DNA from: Nitrososphaerota archaeon
GTDB lineage: Archaea; Thermoproteota; Nitrososphaeria; Nitrososphaerales; Nitrosopumilaceae
Length of the DNA stretch: 48,789 nucleotides
NCBI GenBank assembly: GCA_016872015.1
Contig: VHBK01000008.1
Span: 1-48,789, forward strand
Direction of reading: 5' to 3'
Part shown: one piece after another, positions 31,108 to 39,633 of the stretch
Position numbering within the stretch: position 1 is the first letter of the stretch
Layout: each line of letters starts with the position of its first letter
Translations under genes and position numbers: made by a program
The notes under the pieces: generated by a model
Database searches by the model: none
Seen by the model: the letters and a program-made list of their open reading frames with translations, nothing else
Told to the model about the DNA's origin: nothing

Positions 31108-32072
31108 GCCGTGCTACCACGCTCTTGCATTCGTAGCTCCAAATTCTTTACATCAAGGCCTAGCATCGATTGTCGCTCATCTATCATTCTCTGAGCCTCT
31201 TTAACTTTGTCTGCGTCCTCCCAGAATGTAGTAGCAAGTACAATTGCTCGCGCTCGCTCTTTAGCATCCTCCGCCTTGAATATACCAGAGCCAACAAAGA
31301 TTCCATCACATCCAAGTGACATTAGATATGCAGCATCTGCCGGTGTTGCAATTCCGCCTGCTGCAAAATTCACAACAGGCAATCTGCCAATGCGAGCAGT
31401 CTGCTCTACTAGATCATATGATACTTTGAATTCTCGTGCAATTCGAACCAAGTCCTGATGATCTCCAGAATCATAAACTGATTTGATTAATCGTAATTCG
31501 TCATTTACTTTTTTGATGTGGGTTACTGCTTCTGCAACATTTCCAGTTCCTGGCTCTCCTTTTGTTCTAATCATTGCAGCGCCTTCTTCTATTCTTCGCA
31601 ATGCCTCTGCCAGAGATCGTGCGCCATTGACAAATGGTGTGGTATAGTCCCATTTCCAGATATGATGGGTTTCATCTACAGGTGTTAGGACTTCGGATTC
31701 ATCAATCATATCCACGTTTGTCTCTTCTAGTACGCGAGCCTCATAGACATGGCCTATTCTGCACTTTGCCATGACAGGAATTGTTACCGCATCCATTATT
31801 TCTTGAATTACTCGTATGCTTGCAGTTCTTGCAACTCCACCTGCCTTGCGCACATCTGATGGAAGTTTATCTAAAACCATTACAGATACAGCGCCTGCTT
31901 CTTCTGCTATTTGGGCCTGCTCTACTGTTGTGACATCCATGACTACACCGTTTTTGAGCATGTGTGCAAATCCACGTTTGAGTGTAGATGTTCCGCGTAC
32001 TGTAGAAAACGCACCTACTCGCTCACTTCTCTTGCCCTTTGCGCTAGGCAGGTCGCCAGAAAGTGGAATCAT
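31104..32072 (-). CDS. pdxS: Pyridoxal 5'-phosphate synthase subunit PdxS
   Basis: The TIM-barrel synthase makes PLP from ribose 5-phosphate, glyceraldehyde 3-phosphate and ammonia. Motifs: [20 protein letters not shown] (about 26-45), [17 protein letters not shown] (substrate lysine, about 57-73), [15 protein letters not shown] and [12 protein letters not shown] (about 210-245). ATG 32072 gives 322 residues and has TATTATAAATA about 25-32 nt upstream; an open frame to 32135 would pass through that promoter. It is followed by pdxT in the same transcript. Confidence 0.96.
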   Translation of the reverse strand: MIPLSGDLPSAKGKRSERVGAFSTVRGTSTLKRGFAHMLKNGVVMDVTTVEQAQIAEEAGAVSVMVLDKLPSDVRKAGGVARTASIRVIQEIMDAVTIPVMAKCRIGHVYEARVLEETNVDMIDESEVLTPVDETHHIWKWDYTTPFVNGARSLAEALRRIEEGAAMIRTKGEPGTGNVAEAVTHIKKVNDELRLIKSVYDSGDHQDLVRIAREFKVSYDLVEQTARIGRLPVVNFAAGGIATPADAAYLMSLGCDGIFVGSGIFKAEDAKERARAIVLATTFWEDADKVKEAQRMIDERQSMLGLDVKNLELRMQERGSTA

Positions 32073-32127
32073 AGAGGAAATGGCTGAATTTGCATATTTA
32101 TAATACGCGACACAATCAGCCCAAAAA

Positions 32128-33360
32128 TCACACAACAGACAATTCAGAGTTGGTGTTTTTCATTGCGCGATGAATCATTCTGACGAACAAAAACATACCT
32201 GCAAGTATTACAAATCCAGATATTCCAAATATTACAAAAGGTTGAGGAAAAGACCCAGCACTAATAATTACATCACCAATTGTTCTAATTGCGATTGCAG
32301 AGATTATCAAAATCAATGGAAGATGATTAAAGTCCAAAAACCTAATTGATTTTTCCAGTATTGGTGGAATCATAATTGGTAGATACAACATTATTGTTAT
32401 ACCAATAAAGCCGATTGCGATATAGTGTATTGTCAGATCATACAGCGCAAAGTTTGTTATATTTGTAGCGTGAGTTGTGCCCAGAATCAGCCCCGCAAGT
32501 AAAAACCCGTATGCAATTCGTGAGTGCAAAATTATTGTGTGATATCTTTTCTTTTTCTCACCAGATATCAGCTTGAGAATCTCTGTATTATCAAATCCCC
32601 CAAAAATATACAAAGACAACACAAAGCACGACACTGTTGCTATCAGAGATACGTTAAACGCAACATCCAAAATCACAGATGAAAAGATTCCAGATGCCAA
32701 CACAAGTCCACCAGAGACAACTGTCAAACCAATAGACGCAACAACTAGCATCCTTTTTGGCCGAATAAAGCCCAGAAATGACGGCAGAGTCTTGTATTGA
32801 ATGGCAAATATCATCAAAATTGGAAAAAACAGCCACATTTGTTTTTGAATCAGAATGTTTTGTTGCACATCAAATAACGACATTACCTGAGATGCAACAA
32901 GTAGCGAAATTGAAATTGCAATAAAATAATCAGATTCACGCAGTAATTTTGGCGAAATGCGCAGCATGTAAAACATCAACCCTCCAAAAATAGAAACACC
33001 AATCAGTCTCAGTATTGTTGCAATATCGGAATAATCACTAGATGCAAAACTGCCAACAAAATCAACTACTATTGAGGATATAATAAAGAGATATGATACC
33101 TTGGCAAGCTTGTTAGACGGCGTAAGCATATTTCGCATTCTAGGTATTATCATGTAGCCAATTCCCATTATCATCAGCGTGACAAAGCCATTTAGCTGAA
33201 AAATTCTGTGCACCGAAAAGATTGGCGTCATCTGTTCTGGCATTGCGATTCCAAAAAATCCAAGCATCCAGACAGAGCCAATCCCGGTTCCAATAAACGA
33301 CAAGATAACACCAGTCACCAAAAACGGCTTGCTAACAGGTGTGTAGTTGATTGTGCTCAA
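32128..33360 (-). CDS. Polytopic membrane protein, about twelve helices, possibly NnrS- or oxidase-subunit-like
   Basis: The 410-residue protein has about twelve hydrophobic helices. One early segment reads [20 protein letters not shown] followed by IPRMRN, reminiscent of heme-Cu or NnrS-type membrane proteins, in which a helix begins with a His and ends at a PR(x)R turn. Histidines recur at helix ends ([22 protein letters not shown]), which could bind heme or metal. The family call is weak. The ATG overlaps the stop of the anchored protein upstream (ATGA), indicating a two-gene unit. Confidence 0.75.
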   Translation of the reverse strand: MSTINYTPVSKPFLVTGVILSFIGTGIGSVWMLGFFGIAMPEQMTPIFSVHRIFQLNGFVTLMIMGIGYMIIPRMRNMLTPSNKLAKVSYLFIISSIVVDFVGSFASSDYSDIATILRLIGVSIFGGLMFYMLRISPKLLRESDYFIAISISLLVASQVMSLFDVQQNILIQKQMWLFFPILMIFAIQYKTLPSFLGFIRPKRMLVVASIGLTVVSGGLVLASGIFSSVILDVAFNVSLIATVSCFVLSLYIFGGFDNTEILKLISGEKKKRYHTIILHSRIAYGFLLAGLILGTTHATNITNFALYDLTIHYIAIGFIGITIMLYLPIMIPPILEKSIRFLDFNHLPLILIISAIAIRTIGDVIISAGSFPQPFVIFGISGFVILAGMFLFVRMIHRAMKNTNSELSVV

Positions 33361-33893
33361 TTCTGTTTTGCGTAATCTATGAGCTTTTCAAGCTCTAGCT
33401 CCACATTTGATATCAGAGGTGGAACAAATGTCGATGTTGCATTTTGCTCTGCCCACTGGATGTGCTTTGTTTTGCCGTTTAGTGTTACTTTGAGTGAGAA
33501 CTTTGTAAACTCGGTTTGCGATTCGTCTGCTGATATATTGTCAATTGGTAATTGCATAAAGCCAGTCTCTTTTACCAGCGCGGTAAGCTTAGTCACATTT
33601 CCCTTTGGCAAGATCAAGCTTTTCTCCACTGGTGAAACATCGGGCACAGTCAAAGTATATCTGAGTGCGCCATCGTCAGATATAGTCAGGATTTCGGATT
33701 TTTGGGGCGCAAGCCTGTCAGTTACTCCAAGCGAGGTTTTTTTGAGATCATATTTTATCAATTCTATGTTGATTTTATCGTCAGCGTTTGCAGCAGAAAA
33801 TGGAATCTGTGGATTCATAATCATGGGTATTGCAATCAAAATGGCAAAAATCACTGGAATTGATGCGCCGATGATAAGAATGGGTTTTGCCAT
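33357..33893 (-). CDS. Membrane-anchored extracytoplasmic protein
   Basis: From ATG 33893 the product has 178 residues: an N-terminal helix (PILIIGASIPVIFAILIAIP, about 4-23), then a beta-rich domain with ELIKYDLKKTSLGVTDRL, TISDDGALRYTLTVPD, KFSLKVTLNGKTKHIQW and a C-terminal helix. The longer open frame to 34070 crosses the tRNA-Trp gene, and TTATAAATT lies about 20-28 nt before 33893, so the shorter start is favoured. It is translationally coupled to the polytopic protein and probably acts with it. Confidence 0.78.
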   Translation of the reverse strand: MAKPILIIGASIPVIFAILIAIPMIMNPQIPFSAANADDKINIELIKYDLKKTSLGVTDRLAPQKSEILTISDDGALRYTLTVPDVSPVEKSLILPKGNVTKLTALVKETGFMQLPIDNISADESQTEFTKFSLKVTLNGKTKHIQWAEQNATSTFVPPLISNVELELEKLIDYAKQN

Positions 33894-33981
33894 TACACAG
33901 TGAATTTTTGAATTTATAATAAATCTAATTTTTTGGCAATACCAGTTAGAATAAATCCAAGTCTGAATTTGTGTAATTCGT

Positions 33982-34134
33982 GGGGTCGTAGCCCAGCCTG
34001 GCAAGGCGACTATGATTGACAAAGTCATCGCTAGAGGCTCCAGAAGTAATACAATCCAAACTGATTTCACAAGATGATGTGAGTTTGGAGCTGCAGTGAC
34101 CTGTAGATCGCCGGTTCAACTCCGGTCGGCCCCA
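33982..34134 (+). tRNA. tRNA-Trp (CCA) with two introns
   Basis: Exons: acceptor GGGGTCG/CGGCCCC, D stem GCC/GGC, T arm GCCGG/CCGGT around TTCAACT, discriminator A, no CCA. Removing 34011-34034 and 34044-34098 gives the anticodon stem ACAGG/CCTGT with loop CTCCAGA (anticodon CCA) and a 74-nt mature tRNA. Intron 1 (24 nt, between positions 28 and 29) forms a bulge-helix-bulge: GGCG/CGCT helix, bulges AC|T and AG|A, inner helix ATGA/TCAT. Intron 2 (55 nt, canonical 37/38) has an internal TCCAAACT/AGTTTGGA hairpin; its central helix CTCC/GCAG has one C-C mismatch, so that boundary is slightly less certain. Confidence 0.88.
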
Positions 34135-34136
34135 CG

Positions 34137-34706
34137 TTATAATGATTTTAGATTTTGGATTGTTTTCTTCCAATCTGTTTTTGAGAGTTGTTCTGAATAG
34201 ATTTGGAGTAACTTGTCCCAAGCCTTTTGCAGATCTGTTTTGAATTGTTCATAGTCCTTTTCATTTGACAAGATCATGATTTTTTCTTTCTTGTATTCCA
34301 CTTTGGTGTTTATGCTGTGCATTAGTCCGTTTCTTACCTCAAAGAGCCTCGACATGCTACGGGTAAACTCTTCATCAAATATCTTCCAATCAAGAAAAAG
34401 GCGTATTTTTCTGTTAAGTGGAATTAGATTTAGGATATACAGTAATTTTCTGCTTTTATCATCGTGATTATGGCCGGCTATCAGAAAGCGGATCAGTTCA
34501 TCAAAGAGAAATCCCATCTTTGAATAGATTGACAGTATTTCATCCCGGTCATTTTTTATTGATTTGTATTTTGGTTGAGAAAAGCCAGGCTCAACGGCTC
34601 CGTCATTGATAAAAATGTGATTTTTTTCCAAAATCAGATAAAGTCTGAGATTTTGAGGGATCTTTTTTCTTTTTGCCAGAGTCTTCAGCTGCACAAGCAC
34701 ATCCAT
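34137..34706 (-). CDS. HEPN-like hypothetical protein
   Basis: A 189-residue, largely helical protein. Near residues 121-131 it reads LFEVRNGLMHS, matching the RN-x3-H (Rx4-6H) motif of HEPN ribonuclease-type domains; an earlier helix (FLFDELIRFLI) fits the family's four-helix core. HEPN proteins act in RNA cleavage, toxin-antitoxin or defence systems, or in tRNA/rRNA binding. No nucleotidyltransferase antitoxin is adjacent. The stop codon is 3 nt from the end of tRNA-Trp (convergent). The HEPN call is mine from the motif and helix pattern. Confidence 0.72.
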   Translation of the reverse strand: MDVLVQLKTLAKRKKIPQNLRLYLILEKNHIFINDGAVEPGFSQPKYKSIKNDRDEILSIYSKMGFLFDELIRFLIAGHNHDDKSRKLLYILNLIPLNRKIRLFLDWKIFDEEFTRSMSRLFEVRNGLMHSINTKVEYKKEKIMILSNEKDYEQFKTDLQKAWDKLLQIYSEQLSKTDWKKTIQNLKSL

Positions 34707-34781
34707 GACAGGCAGTCACACATAGAGCAATTAAGAATTTCTTTAATTTTCAACTCAGGATTTCATATATGGATCAAAGCA

Positions 34782-37052
34782 TTATTTGGATTTGTTTCTC
34801 AGTACGTTTAGTGCCGAGCCCTGTCTGAACCACTCAATTTGCGAAGAATTGAATGTGTGGGATAGGAGAATTCCTTCTTTGTTTCCGTCTGCATGAGTTA
34901 TCATACATCGCACTGGCTTTCCCTGTTCTAGCTTGCCCAAGTCTACCAGACTCAGTCTGTCTGTTTCCTGGACTTTGTCATAATCAGCAGGATTTGAAAA
35001 TGTCAATGCGAGCAGTCCTTGTTTTTTGAGGTTTGTTTCGTGTATTCTTGCAAACGATTTTGCGATTACTGCACCACACCCTAGAAATCTTGGAGTCAGT
35101 GCTGCATGTTCCCTACTGCTTCCTTCCCCATAGTTTGTATCGCCAATTATTACCCATTTGAGACCTTTGGCCTTGTATTTTCTTGCAATATTTGGAAAAG
35201 ATTCTACGATATTATCCAGTGTATTTTTGCCCTTGCCTACCTCGCCAGAAAATGCGTTTACTGCGCCCAAAAGCAGGTTGTCACTCAGCTTATCCAGATG
35301 TCCTCGGTATGATAGCCAGGCACCTGCAGGGGAGATGTGATCAGTTGTGCACTTACCCTTTGCCTTGATCATTATCGGCAAGTCGACATAGTCTTTGCCG
35401 TCCCATGGAGCAAATGGCTCTAGTTTTTGCAGTCTTGAGCTGTTTGGATCAATTACCACATTAACAGAATCAGGGTTTTGCGACGGTCCAACATAGACAT
35501 CCACTCCAGCCTTGAATCCGTCCTTTGGAACATCCGGTGCAATTTCTGGCGGCGCAAGTTTGAATTTTGTTCCGTCTTGCGCGGTAAGCTCATCAGTGAT
35601 TGGATTGAATGATAGTCTTCCGCCAAGTGATAACGCAATTATCAGTTCAGGACTGCCAATGAAATTCATCGTGTTTCTTTTTCCGTCGTTGCGTCCTGGG
35701 AAATTTCGATTAAACGAAGTGATTATAGTATTTGGGTTGTCGTTTTTGAGCTCAGGTCTGCTCCACTGTCCAATGCATGGACCACATGCGTTTGCAAGAA
35801 CTGTAGCTCCAATGTCATCTAGCATTTGCATTTGTCCATCGCGCTCTATTGTTGCACGGACTTGCTCAGAGCCAGGTGTCACTAATAATGGAATCTTTGA
35901 CTTAACTCCTTTTTGTTTTGCCTGCTTTGCAACAGATGCTGCACGCGACATGTCTTCGTATGAAGAGTTGGTGCAGCTGCCAATCAGGGCAACAGAAATG
36001 TCATCGACATAGTTGTTCTTTTTGACATCCTCACCTAGTTTTGAAATAGGCCTTGCCAAGTCAGGCGTGTGGGGACCTACAATGTGTGGCTCTAGTTTTG
36101 AGAGATCAATTGTTATCACCCTATCAAAATATTTATCAGGATTTTTCACCACATCATCATCTTCTGTTAGAATGTCTTTGTGTTGATTTGCAATCTCTGC
36201 AAGCTGTCCACGGCCGGTGGCTCGCAGATAGTTTGCCATCTTTTCATCATATTCAAAAATAGAACATGTTGCTCCGATTTCTGCACCCATGTTTGTTATG
36301 GTTGCTTTTCCAGTGCAGCTTATTGTCTTTGCACCTGGGCCGAAATATTCGATAATTGCATTAGTTCCACCAGATACGGTTAGCTGGCCTGCAACATACA
36401 AAATGATGTCTTTTGGTGCAGTCCACCCACTCATCTGTCCTGTGAGGTATACTCCTATTCTTTTTGGATACAACAGCTCCCAAGGCATTCCCGCCATGAC
36501 TTCTGCTGCATCCATTCCACCAACCCCCACTGCTATCATTCCAAGGCCTCCCGCGTTCGGTGTGTGTGAATCGGTTCCAATCATCAATCCACCCGGAAAT
36601 GCATAGTTTTCCAGCACTACTTGGTGTATGATGCCAGCACCCGGCTTCCAGAATCCAGCACCGTATTTTTTGGCAGCAGACTCTAAAAATGTGTAAACCT
36701 CATTATTTTCATAAATTGCAAGTTTGGTGTCTTCCTTTGCACCAATCTTTGCCTGAATCAGATGATCACAGTGAACAGTGGTTGGCAATGCAACTTGCTT
36801 TAGTCCTGCTTGCATGAATTCCAGCATCACAGTTTGCCCTGTTACGTCTTGCAGTGCGACTCTGTCTGGTTTCAAAAAGACATAGCTTTTTCCACGCTCT
36901 GACTCCTTTCCATCAAATTCCGCCAAGTGCCCTACAAGAATTTTTTCAGACAATGTCAGTGGACGATTGACAGCATTTCTAAATTTGGAAATGTTTTGTT
37001 CTAGCTTTTCATAAACAGCAGTTACAAGTTTCGGTGTTGTTTCTATTTCCAC
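34782..37052 (-). CDS. acnA: Aconitate hydratase
   Basis: The 756-residue enzyme interconverts citrate and isocitrate with a [4Fe-4S] cluster. Cluster ligands appear in GSCTNSSYEDM (about 358) and ANACGPCIGQW (about 424-434). Substrate-binding parts include GTDSHTPNAGGLGM (about 158-171), NRNFPGRNDGK (about 449-459) and the C-terminal swivel region GDTNYGEGSSREHAALTPR (about 638-656). The start is GTG 37052. It stands alone, with a TTTATAACT promoter element about 30 nt upstream. Confidence 0.96.
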   Translation of the reverse strand: MEIETTPKLVTAVYEKLEQNISKFRNAVNRPLTLSEKILVGHLAEFDGKESERGKSYVFLKPDRVALQDVTGQTVMLEFMQAGLKQVALPTTVHCDHLIQAKIGAKEDTKLAIYENNEVYTFLESAAKKYGAGFWKPGAGIIHQVVLENYAFPGGLMIGTDSHTPNAGGLGMIAVGVGGMDAAEVMAGMPWELLYPKRIGVYLTGQMSGWTAPKDIILYVAGQLTVSGGTNAIIEYFGPGAKTISCTGKATITNMGAEIGATCSIFEYDEKMANYLRATGRGQLAEIANQHKDILTEDDDVVKNPDKYFDRVITIDLSKLEPHIVGPHTPDLARPISKLGEDVKKNNYVDDISVALIGSCTNSSYEDMSRAASVAKQAKQKGVKSKIPLLVTPGSEQVRATIERDGQMQMLDDIGATVLANACGPCIGQWSRPELKNDNPNTIITSFNRNFPGRNDGKRNTMNFIGSPELIIALSLGGRLSFNPITDELTAQDGTKFKLAPPEIAPDVPKDGFKAGVDVYVGPSQNPDSVNVVIDPNSSRLQKLEPFAPWDGKDYVDLPIMIKAKGKCTTDHISPAGAWLSYRGHLDKLSDNLLLGAVNAFSGEVGKGKNTLDNIVESFPNIARKYKAKGLKWVIIGDTNYGEGSSREHAALTPRFLGCGAVIAKSFARIHETNLKKQGLLALTFSNPADYDKVQETDRLSLVDLGKLEQGKPVRCMITHADGNKEGILLSHTFNSSQIEWFRQGSALNVLRNKSK

Positions 37053-37204
37053 GAATTAATAATTCCCTGCCAATTAGTTATAAATCGTATCAGGTATTTT
37101 TGTTTGAAAATTTAGTTATTCCCAACAGTTATAAGCAAAAAGCAGCTTTATCATATAGGTACGGGGCATGATTCATTGTATTATTTCCAAGGGAGTTCAT
37201 CTGC

Positions 37205-37840
37205 ATGGTCAATAAGGGATTTCCAAGCTTCGGCATGTCGCAAGCAGGCTCGTACATTGCCGCACTCAAAAACTATAATCTGCCTGATTTTATTTTGAAA
37301 AAAATTGCCAAAGAATGTGATTCAAATCTTTTAGAGCGAGGTCGTCTTGATGACAGACTTCAAAGCATGAATGACACTGCTCTTGTCATGTTGCACCGAA
37401 TTTTTATTGACTGTGAAAGCGATGATGCAGGCAAGTTTGCCGACTTTAGATTTTATGCATATGTAGCAAGCATGTACCACAAGTGCGATATTTTGATCAA
37501 CGAAACAATTCCTGGCGTCTCTGGCAAAAACCACAAGGTGCCAGTTGCAGTCAAAAACAACGGCATGTATATTGCAGTTGCATTCAACAAGTCCACTGGC
37601 ACGCCAGTCCAAAAAAGAGAGGCAATCAAGTTTTATGGCATAATAGATGACGTCAAAAAGGGCGACCATGGAACTATGCTGACTGATGCAATCTTTGGCA
37701 CATCTGTTGGCTTCAAGGGCGACTCGCTAGTCGAACTAGAAAATCTCAGCAAGTCAAGAAAGTCAGACGCCGAAAACAGGCTAGAAATCAAGACTGCAAA
37801 CTTTGAGAATCGAATCTATTCTGTGACCAAGTGTAGCTAG
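37205..37840 (+). CDS. Conserved hypothetical protein
   Basis: A 211-residue soluble protein without recognisable domain. An N-terminal helical part (SYIAALKNYNLPDFILKKIA) is followed by an alpha/beta region whose strands alternate (KVPVAVKNNGMYIAVAFNKS, AIKFYGIIDDVKKGDHGTML) and loosely resemble a restriction-fold core, but catalytic residues are not clear. Unusually it may have a leader: the nearest TATA-like ATCATATAGG is about 50 nt upstream, a 15-codon ORF begins at 37168, and AAGGGAG precedes the ATG. The stop overlaps a convergent zinc protein. Confidence 0.75.
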   Translation: MVNKGFPSFGMSQAGSYIAALKNYNLPDFILKKIAKECDSNLLERGRLDDRLQSMNDTALVMLHRIFIDCESDDAGKFADFRFYAYVASMYHKCDILINETIPGVSGKNHKVPVAVKNNGMYIAVAFNKSTGTPVQKREAIKFYGIIDDVKKGDHGTMLTDAIFGTSVGFKGDSLVELENLSKSRKSDAENRLEIKTANFENRIYSVTKCS

Positions 37841-38055
37841 ATCCACTGGACGTTTTTGCTTTCATAGTATTTTGTCTTGGCACGCGAGTGTCTGGGCCTC
37901 ACATGTAAGACAGACTTGCAACAGGGGCATTTGATTTCCTGGATTTTCAGATAAACATCACATGTGCCGCATCTTTTCTGCCCGCTGTATTTTAGCGAAA
38001 ACTCACCCAAGTGTTCTTTGTATTTTGTCTTGCAATATCCCCTGCAAATTAGCAC
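37837..38055 (-). CDS. Zinc-ribbon protein (72 residues)
   Basis: A small basic protein with three cysteine groups: LICRGYCKTKY (about 3-8), RCGTCDVYL (about 29-32) and KCPCCKS (about 43-46), followed by a basic tail (LHVRPRHSRAKTKYYE). The second and third groups, CGTC and CPCC about 14 residues apart, make a compact zinc ribbon. Basic tails like this often bind nucleic acid, though this is inference. It converges with the 211-residue gene, overlapping by 4 nt. Confidence 0.72.
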   Translation of the reverse strand: MLICRGYCKTKYKEHLGEFSLKYSGQKRCGTCDVYLKIQEIKCPCCKSVLHVRPRHSRAKTKYYESKNVQWI

Positions 38056-38100
38056 AATATCATTGCAAATCTGGACGGATTAAAACAGCGGGTGATTATA

Positions 38101-38664
38101 TTATGACCGAAGCTCGGACGCATCGAGTGTCATAAAGTATGGCTGTGAGGTATTGCGTTCAGAGTTTTTTCCATATTGCTCAAACGGCAAGTCCTTGAAG
38201 AGATGTTTTGACCAAACATCATGGACCATTTCGTATTGCTTTTTGGATTTTTTTTGGCGTAGCAATTCGTGTGATATCTCATGCGACACTACGGAGCAGT
38301 TTTTCTGACACATCGACAAAAACTCGTCTTCTTTTGGCTTGACCCACAATACCATTGCAAAGTTTTCCGCATAGTATCCCTCACATGTACAATCAGTCCA
38401 CATTGGCCTAAAGTTTGCCAAATAGAAATGAAATGTGTCATTGTCACGGGATTTGTGGTCTTCAACCAGTACTGCAGTGTCCAGTCTTCGAATCAGGCTC
38501 TGCTTTGGCACTATCATCTGGTCGCATTTCACATCATATTCCAGAGAAAATGTGTCTTTGATCCATTTTTTGTAAAATTGCGCCATTTGTTCAACGTACT
38601 CAAATTCCTTGGCCCTAGATTCTAGATCTTCTTTGGTAACCAAGAATATGAAATGTAAAAGCAT
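38101..38664 (-). CDS. HExxH-containing zincin-like protein
   Basis: A 187-residue protein with VVSHEISHELLRQ (His128, Glu129, His132), the zinc-binding HExxH core of metallopeptidases. Downstream His residues (MVHDVWSKHLF, about 147-155) could give the third ligand. An upstream DCTCEGYYAENFAMVLWV region gives an edge strand before the helix. It carries no signal peptide in the chosen frame, so it would be cytoplasmic; short length suggests a minigluzincin-like protein. A CTTAAACAC box is about 29 nt before the ATG. Confidence 0.75.
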   Translation of the reverse strand: MLLHFIFLVTKEDLESRAKEFEYVEQMAQFYKKWIKDTFSLEYDVKCDQMIVPKQSLIRRLDTAVLVEDHKSRDNDTFHFYLANFRPMWTDCTCEGYYAENFAMVLWVKPKEDEFLSMCQKNCSVVSHEISHELLRQKKSKKQYEMVHDVWSKHLFKDLPFEQYGKNSERNTSQPYFMTLDASELRS

Positions 38665-38688
38665 GACACAAGAAAAAGAGGTAAGTGT

Positions 38689-38928
38689 TTAAGACTGACC
38701 CTCAATACCCATCAGGGTTAATGTAGATCGGATTTTCTCTATTTTTCGAATCTTCCATGTAATGGTCTCACGTAGTGCCTCTACTGTTGGGGATTCGATT
38801 TTGGCCAAGATGTCGTATGCACCAAAAGTGCCGTGAACCTCTTTTACGCCATCAAGTGACTTTAATTGCTTGATTATGGCTTCTTCTGAACCTAGTTCAC
38901 AGTTTATCAAAACGTATGCTGTTGCCAT
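38689..38928 (-). CDS. Stand-alone Lrp/AsnC ligand-binding (RAM) domain protein
   Basis: From ATG 38928 the protein has 79 residues and only the effector-binding domain of Lrp/AsnC regulators: ATAYVLINCELGSEE, then IIKQLKSLDGVKEVHGTFGA, YDILAKIES and a C-terminal IRSTLTLMGIEG strand. No helix-turn-helix is present, so it likely senses an amino acid or partners with full-length regulators. The frame is open to 38958, but a TTGATATATCC box about 30 nt before 38928 favours the shorter start. Confidence 0.9.
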   Translation of the reverse strand: MATAYVLINCELGSEEAIIKQLKSLDGVKEVHGTFGAYDILAKIESPTVEALRETITWKIRKIEKIRSTLTLMGIEGQS

Positions 38929-38976
38929 GACTAAAGTATACACCCCGGGATATATCAATAAACCTATTGCCAGTTT

Positions 38977-39384
38977 CTATTTCTGTGAAATTTTCAATAT
39001 TTCGCTCCAGATCTGAGTGGGGACTGGCATAACAGAGAGCCTCGATATTCGCAATAGCTCCCAGTCCTTGAATTTTGAATTTGTCTTGATCTGCGCTAGC
39101 GTTACTGGATTTTCCAGTCGCTTTTTGTATTTTACATCAACTACAACAAATCTCGGATTCTTTTCTTTTGGGTTTGGATACGGATTGGATGTTATTTCCA
39201 TGACACCAACAATTTGTTTTTCATCACCACTGTGATAGAAAAACGCCTGATCGCCTTTTTTCATGGAATTGATGTGCTTTATTGCCAGGTTGTTGTGGAC
39301 TCCATCCCAGGCAGTGGTTTTTTCTTTTTGGGGCAAATCCATGTTGTAGGTGGATGGCTCTTGCTTGCACAGCCAGTAATTCAT
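38977..39384 (-). CDS. EVE domain protein (PUA-like)
   Basis: A 135-residue protein consisting of one EVE domain: MNYWLCKQEPSTYNMDL, WDGVHNNLAIKHINSMKKGD (about 27-46) and FFYHSGDEKQIVGVMEI (about 49-65). EVE domains are PUA-like folds that bind modified nucleobases in DNA or RNA, and they are linked in many prokaryotes to RNA modification or restriction. The gene starts 28 nt from an AATATT element at 39409-39414. Confidence 0.92.
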   Translation of the reverse strand: MNYWLCKQEPSTYNMDLPQKEKTTAWDGVHNNLAIKHINSMKKGDQAFFYHSGDEKQIVGVMEITSNPYPNPKEKNPRFVVVDVKYKKRLENPVTLAQIKTNSKFKDWELLRISRLSVMPVPTQIWSEILKISQK

Positions 39385-39433
39385 GATATTGTCAGAATTC
39401 GCAAATCTAATATTTTTTTGCTAGAATAATGTA

Positions 39434-39534
39434 CCCCGGCACTGACTCACACATTCTCACAGGTCTTTAGCCTATTTCCTCAAACATGCTCTGTGACCGG
39501 GGTAGCCCCATGTCGCATACCTGGGTGGACCCAG
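39434..39534 (+). ncRNA. Candidate structured RNA (GC-rich hairpin cluster)
   Basis: In an otherwise AT-rich 250-nt intergenic region, CCCCGG (39434-39439) pairs with CCGGGG (39497-39502), extended by CAC/GTG around an A bulge. GGGG-TAG-CCCC at 39499-39509 offers a competing hairpin. A third hairpin, CTGGG-TGGA-CCCAG, lies at 39521-39534. An AATATTTTT element at 39409-39417 is about 20 nt before the first stem. On the minus strand the long stem is followed one base later by ACA, as in archaeal H/ACA guides, so strand and class are uncertain. No known RNA family is recognised. Confidence 0.42.
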
Positions 39535-39633
39535 AAATCATGTTTAAGCATCATATCATTCTAGTCCGTCTGTATGCCTTTGTTAGGGCAAAAACAGTAG
39601 CAATTCTCTCAAATATTAAGTCAGACCCAGAAT

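Noticed and set aside
33893-34070. N-terminal extension of the membrane-anchored protein to 34070
   Set aside because: The extension reads through the 5' part of tRNA-Trp and past a good TATA box; ATG 33893 gives a standard N-terminal anchor.
34044-34098. Box C/D guide RNA inside the tRNA-Trp intron, as in some euryarchaea
   Set aside because: CTGA and a GATGATG string are present, but a proper C box (RTGATGA) with paired ends and both guide boxes is not.
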